DNA of 36,202 nucleotides from Acidobacteriota bacterium (GTDB lineage Bacteria; Acidobacteriota; Thermoanaerobaculia; UBA5066), in assembly GCA_003152095.1 (NCBI GenBank), contig PLZI01000043.1:1-36202 (forward strand), read 5' to 3'. Made by a program: the position numbers and the translations under genes. Positions 34,105-36,202 of the stretch are shown here, piece by piece. The notes beneath the pieces are model-generated. The model saw nothing but the letters and a program-made list of their open reading frames with translations. It did no database searches and had not been told where the DNA came from. The first letter of the stretch is position 1; the number at the start of each line of letters is the position of its first letter.

Positions 34105-36202
34105 CGGGCGGCGCGGTTCTCATGTCCCTCAGGCGGCGGTTCGCGTGGGCCGCCTTCCGGAGCGCGTCGACCGCTTCCTCCTTCGGTCCGAGAATGCCGC
34201 GGATCGCCGCGAGGGCGGCCCAGCCCTCCGGGCGGATAGGCGCGAGGCGCGCCGCTTCCTGCGCCGCGGCAAGAGCCTCCTCGAAGGCGCCGCGCCGTTC
34301 GAGATGCTGCGCGTGCGCCGTCGCGAGCTCCCATGACTCCGGAAACGCTTTTCGTCCTTCCGCGAGCAGCGCGACGCCTTCATCGGCCCGTCCCATCCAC
34401 TCGCGGTACCGCGCGAGAATCACGAAGTCCACCGGCTCGCGAAGGACAGGGTCGCCGACCGCCCTCTCAAAGAAGCTCATGGTGGCGTCGTCGGCCACGC
34501 GCCGCCCGTCCTTTTCCACACCGAAGACGAAACCTTCGGCGAACGCGAGAGCGCGCGCGCGCTCGAATGTGATGGCGTCGGGATAGAGGGCGAGCGAACG
34601 GTTGCACTGCGCGAGGCAGGACGCGTATTCACGCAGGCGGAGAAGGCACCGCGCGAGAAGCTCAGCGGCTTCCCGGGCGCGGCGGGGATTGCGCGCGTCG
34701 GTGGTGCCCTCGAGGATCACGCGCGCATCCTGCCAGCGCTCGAGCGCCGTGAACGCGCGGGCGAGCGGAAGCCTCCACGCCGGATCATGAGGCGCCCGTT
34801 CACGCGCCTCGGAAAGGAGCGCGACTGCTTCGCGCAAAGACCGGAACGACTCGGGCAGGCGCGCCTCCGAAAGGCTGGCCGCGTGCTCGACGAGCTGCTC
34901 GCCGGCCGCCACGAGAGACGTGCCGTCGCGCGAGAGACCCAGCCTCTGCCGCGACGTGGCAACGGCGTCCGAGATGCGGCCCTGCGCCTGCTGCGCTTCG
35001 ATGAGGAGCTCGAGGAGCGTGTTGTTCCCCTCGTGAACGGTGAGCCCGGCCCGGGCCGCTCGCTCGGCGAGCGGCGCGTGACCGAGAGCGAGATGCGCCC
35101 GTGCCATGGAAATGAACAGCTCCGCCGGCTTTTCCATCGCGCCGGACAGGGTGTCGAGCACGGTCACGGCCTCCGCCGCGCGGTCGAGCTTGAGGAGACC
35201 CCGCGCGAACGTGAGGACCACGGCCTGTTGCAAGGGGTCGTCCGGAAGCTCGCGAACGACCGAAGGCAGGACGACGCGCGAGAGAAGGTCGACGGCGGCC
35301 TTCCAGTCGCCCGCGCCCGCGAGCTTCTTCGCCTCGTCGAGGTCGCGCGCGGCGCCGCGCACGTCCTCCGCCGCCTGATAGCGCATCTTCGGCGTGAACG
35401 GCGTGACCGTGAACCCTCGGCGGGCCGCGGCTCTCGTAAGGTCGGCGACGAAAACCTTCCAGTCCGGATGGCGGGCGTGACGCTCGCGCTGAAGGCAGCT
35501 CCTGATGACGTCTTCGGCCCCGAAGGACGTCCTGCGAAAGAGCTTGCCCGTCACTTCGGGGGGTTCGCCGCCGATCTTCGCCCTGCGGATCTCGTGCCAC
35601 GTACCCGAGAACGGCTTGCGCCCGGTCTCCCACTCGTACATGAGGCACCCGAGGCTGTAGATGTCAGATCTGAGATCGAGCGCGCCGCCGAGGAACTGTT
35701 CCGGCGACAAGTACGCAGCGGTGCCGAAAATGAGGCGCCCGCCGCCGGGCGTCGTTTCCATCTCGCTCTTGCCGCGCGGCAATGAGATGCCCCAGTCGCT
35801 GACCGAGGCGTGCCCCGCTCCGTCGAGGAGAATGTTTTCGGGCTTGAGGTCGCGGTGCACGATCCGGTGCTCGACGTACGCCCATTCGAGGGCGCCCGCG
35901 ATGCGCACGAGCGTCCGGTAGAAAAACTCGGGGTCGCGCGAGGACATCTGCGACCTCAGGCTTCCGCCCGCCATCCACCGCGAGCAGACGACCGGCAGCT
36001 TCTCGAGGGGGAAGACGCAGAGCGCCTCGACGATGCCGTCGCAGACGGAGAGCGTCAGCCAGACCTGGAGCTCGGCGAGAAAGCGCTCGAGGTCTTCCTC
36101 GCTGTCGGCGCCGCGCGGAAGCGCTTTCAGCGCGAAGCTGGGGCCGGAGGGCGTCTGCCTGACCCGCGCGCACACGCCCATCACTCCCTGGATGACGTCC
36201 AC
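34097..36202 (-). CDS. Ser/Thr protein kinase with C-terminal repeat domain, start outside window
   Basis: Hanks-type kinase whose first codons lie beyond the right edge; the first 701 visible residues are given. The Gly loop is partly visible (GVMGVCARV), with Lys26 in FALKAL. HRDLKPENILL has catalytic Asp118. Where DFG is expected the sequence reads SDWGIS (Asp136-Trp-Gly), and FGTAAYLSPEQF follows. After about residue 290 come a long Ala/Leu-rich region with repeated 34-residue-like helical pairs (for example LPRA-like segments near 300-330, 360-420, 470-700) consistent with TPR or Sel1-like repeats, and an ending rich in Arg. No membrane segment is seen in the visible part. The gene is a different kinase type from that at 16323. 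Confidence 0.92.
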   Translation of the reverse strand: MDVIQGVMGVCARVRQTPSGPSFALKALPRGADSEEDLERFLAELQVWLTLSVCDGIVEALCVFPLEKLPVVCSRWMAGGSLRSQMSSRDPEFFYRTLVRIAGALEWAYVEHRIVHRDLKPENILLDGAGHASVSDWGISLPRGKSEMETTPGGGRLIFGTAAYLSPEQFLGGALDLRSDIYSLGCLMYEWETGRKPFSGTWHEIRRAKIGGEPPEVTGKLFRRTSFGAEDVIRSCLQRERHARHPDWKVFVADLTRAAARRGFTVTPFTPKMRYQAAEDVRGAARDLDEAKKLAGAGDWKAAVDLLSRVVLPSVVRELPDDPLQQAVVLTFARGLLKLDRAAEAVTVLDTLSGAMEKPAELFISMARAHLALGHAPLAERAARAGLTVHEGNNTLLELLIEAQQAQGRISDAVATSRQRLGLSRDGTSLVAAGEQLVEHAASLSEARLPESFRSLREAVALLSEARERAPHDPAWRLPLARAFTALERWQDARVILEGTTDARNPRRAREAAELLARCLLRLREYASCLAQCNRSLALYPDAITFERARALAFAEGFVFGVEKDGRRVADDATMSFFERAVGDPVLREPVDFVILARYREWMGRADEGVALLAEGRKAFPESWELATAHAQHLERRGAFEEALAAAQEAARLAPIRPEGWAALAAIRGILGPKEEAVDALRKAAHANRRLRDMRTAPPVK

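Overview
The window is GC-rich, densely coded bacterial chromosome. It has 33 protein genes on both strands with mostly tiny intergenic gaps. I see no rRNA, tRNA, CRISPR, transposase or phage gene. The gene mix is housekeeping metabolism plus two Hanks-type Ser/Thr kinases, a multi-GAF sensor, a CsgG-like secreted protein, a PerR-type regulator, AceK with its substrate isocitrate dehydrogenase, and an AsnA-type asparagine synthetase. This suggests an uncultured Gram-negative lineage, most likely Acidobacteriota. That placement is inferred from gene content and composition, not from a marker gene.

Layout. 1-3083: a truncated ketoacyl-ACP synthase, a C26 glutamine amidotransferase, a secreted metallo-beta-lactamase-fold protein and QueF. 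3084-6151: signal peptidase I, a PerR-like regulator with an apparent self-operator, a CYTH triphosphatase and citrate synthase. 6253-7436: a two-gene rhodanese/MauE-DoxX membrane operon. 7448-12249: a sugar-phosphate/polyphosphate block (6-phosphogluconate dehydrogenase, glucose-6-phosphate isomerase, YeiH-type transporter, PPK2). 12257-18077: a PLP decarboxylase divergent from a multi-GAF/degenerate-GGDEF sensor, then a Ser/Thr kinase. 18109-21428: a secreted dienelactone-hydrolase-like protein, a CsgG-like protein, a stand-alone Smr domain and a KAS III-like enzyme. 21453-25175 (minus): YchF, MATE exporter and an unidentified ATP-grasp-like protein in one overlapping run. 25259-30149: AceK, AsnA, isocitrate dehydrogenase and PurE. 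30218-36202: a secreted phosphatase-like protein, MurF with an apparent frameshift at its start, an ATP-grasp ligase, an esterase and a second Ser/Thr kinase with a repeat domain, cut by the window end.

Functional links. Citrate synthase, Icd and AceK form a TCA/glyoxylate branch-point set. AceK keeps its ATP-binding and catalytic residues, and Icd keeps the phosphorylatable serine.

Expression signals are the most unusual layer. About nine start codons lie 6-10 bases downstream of a TAnnnT -10-like hexamer and lack a clear Shine-Dalgarno, which hints at leaderless mRNAs. Three 13-17-codon mini-ORFs sit exactly at gene junctions (before the YeiH-type transporter, aceK and murF) with overlapping stop/start codons. 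Several convergent pairs place a terminator-like hairpin inside or against the 3' end of the opposing gene. No gap longer than 300 bases lacks a gene.
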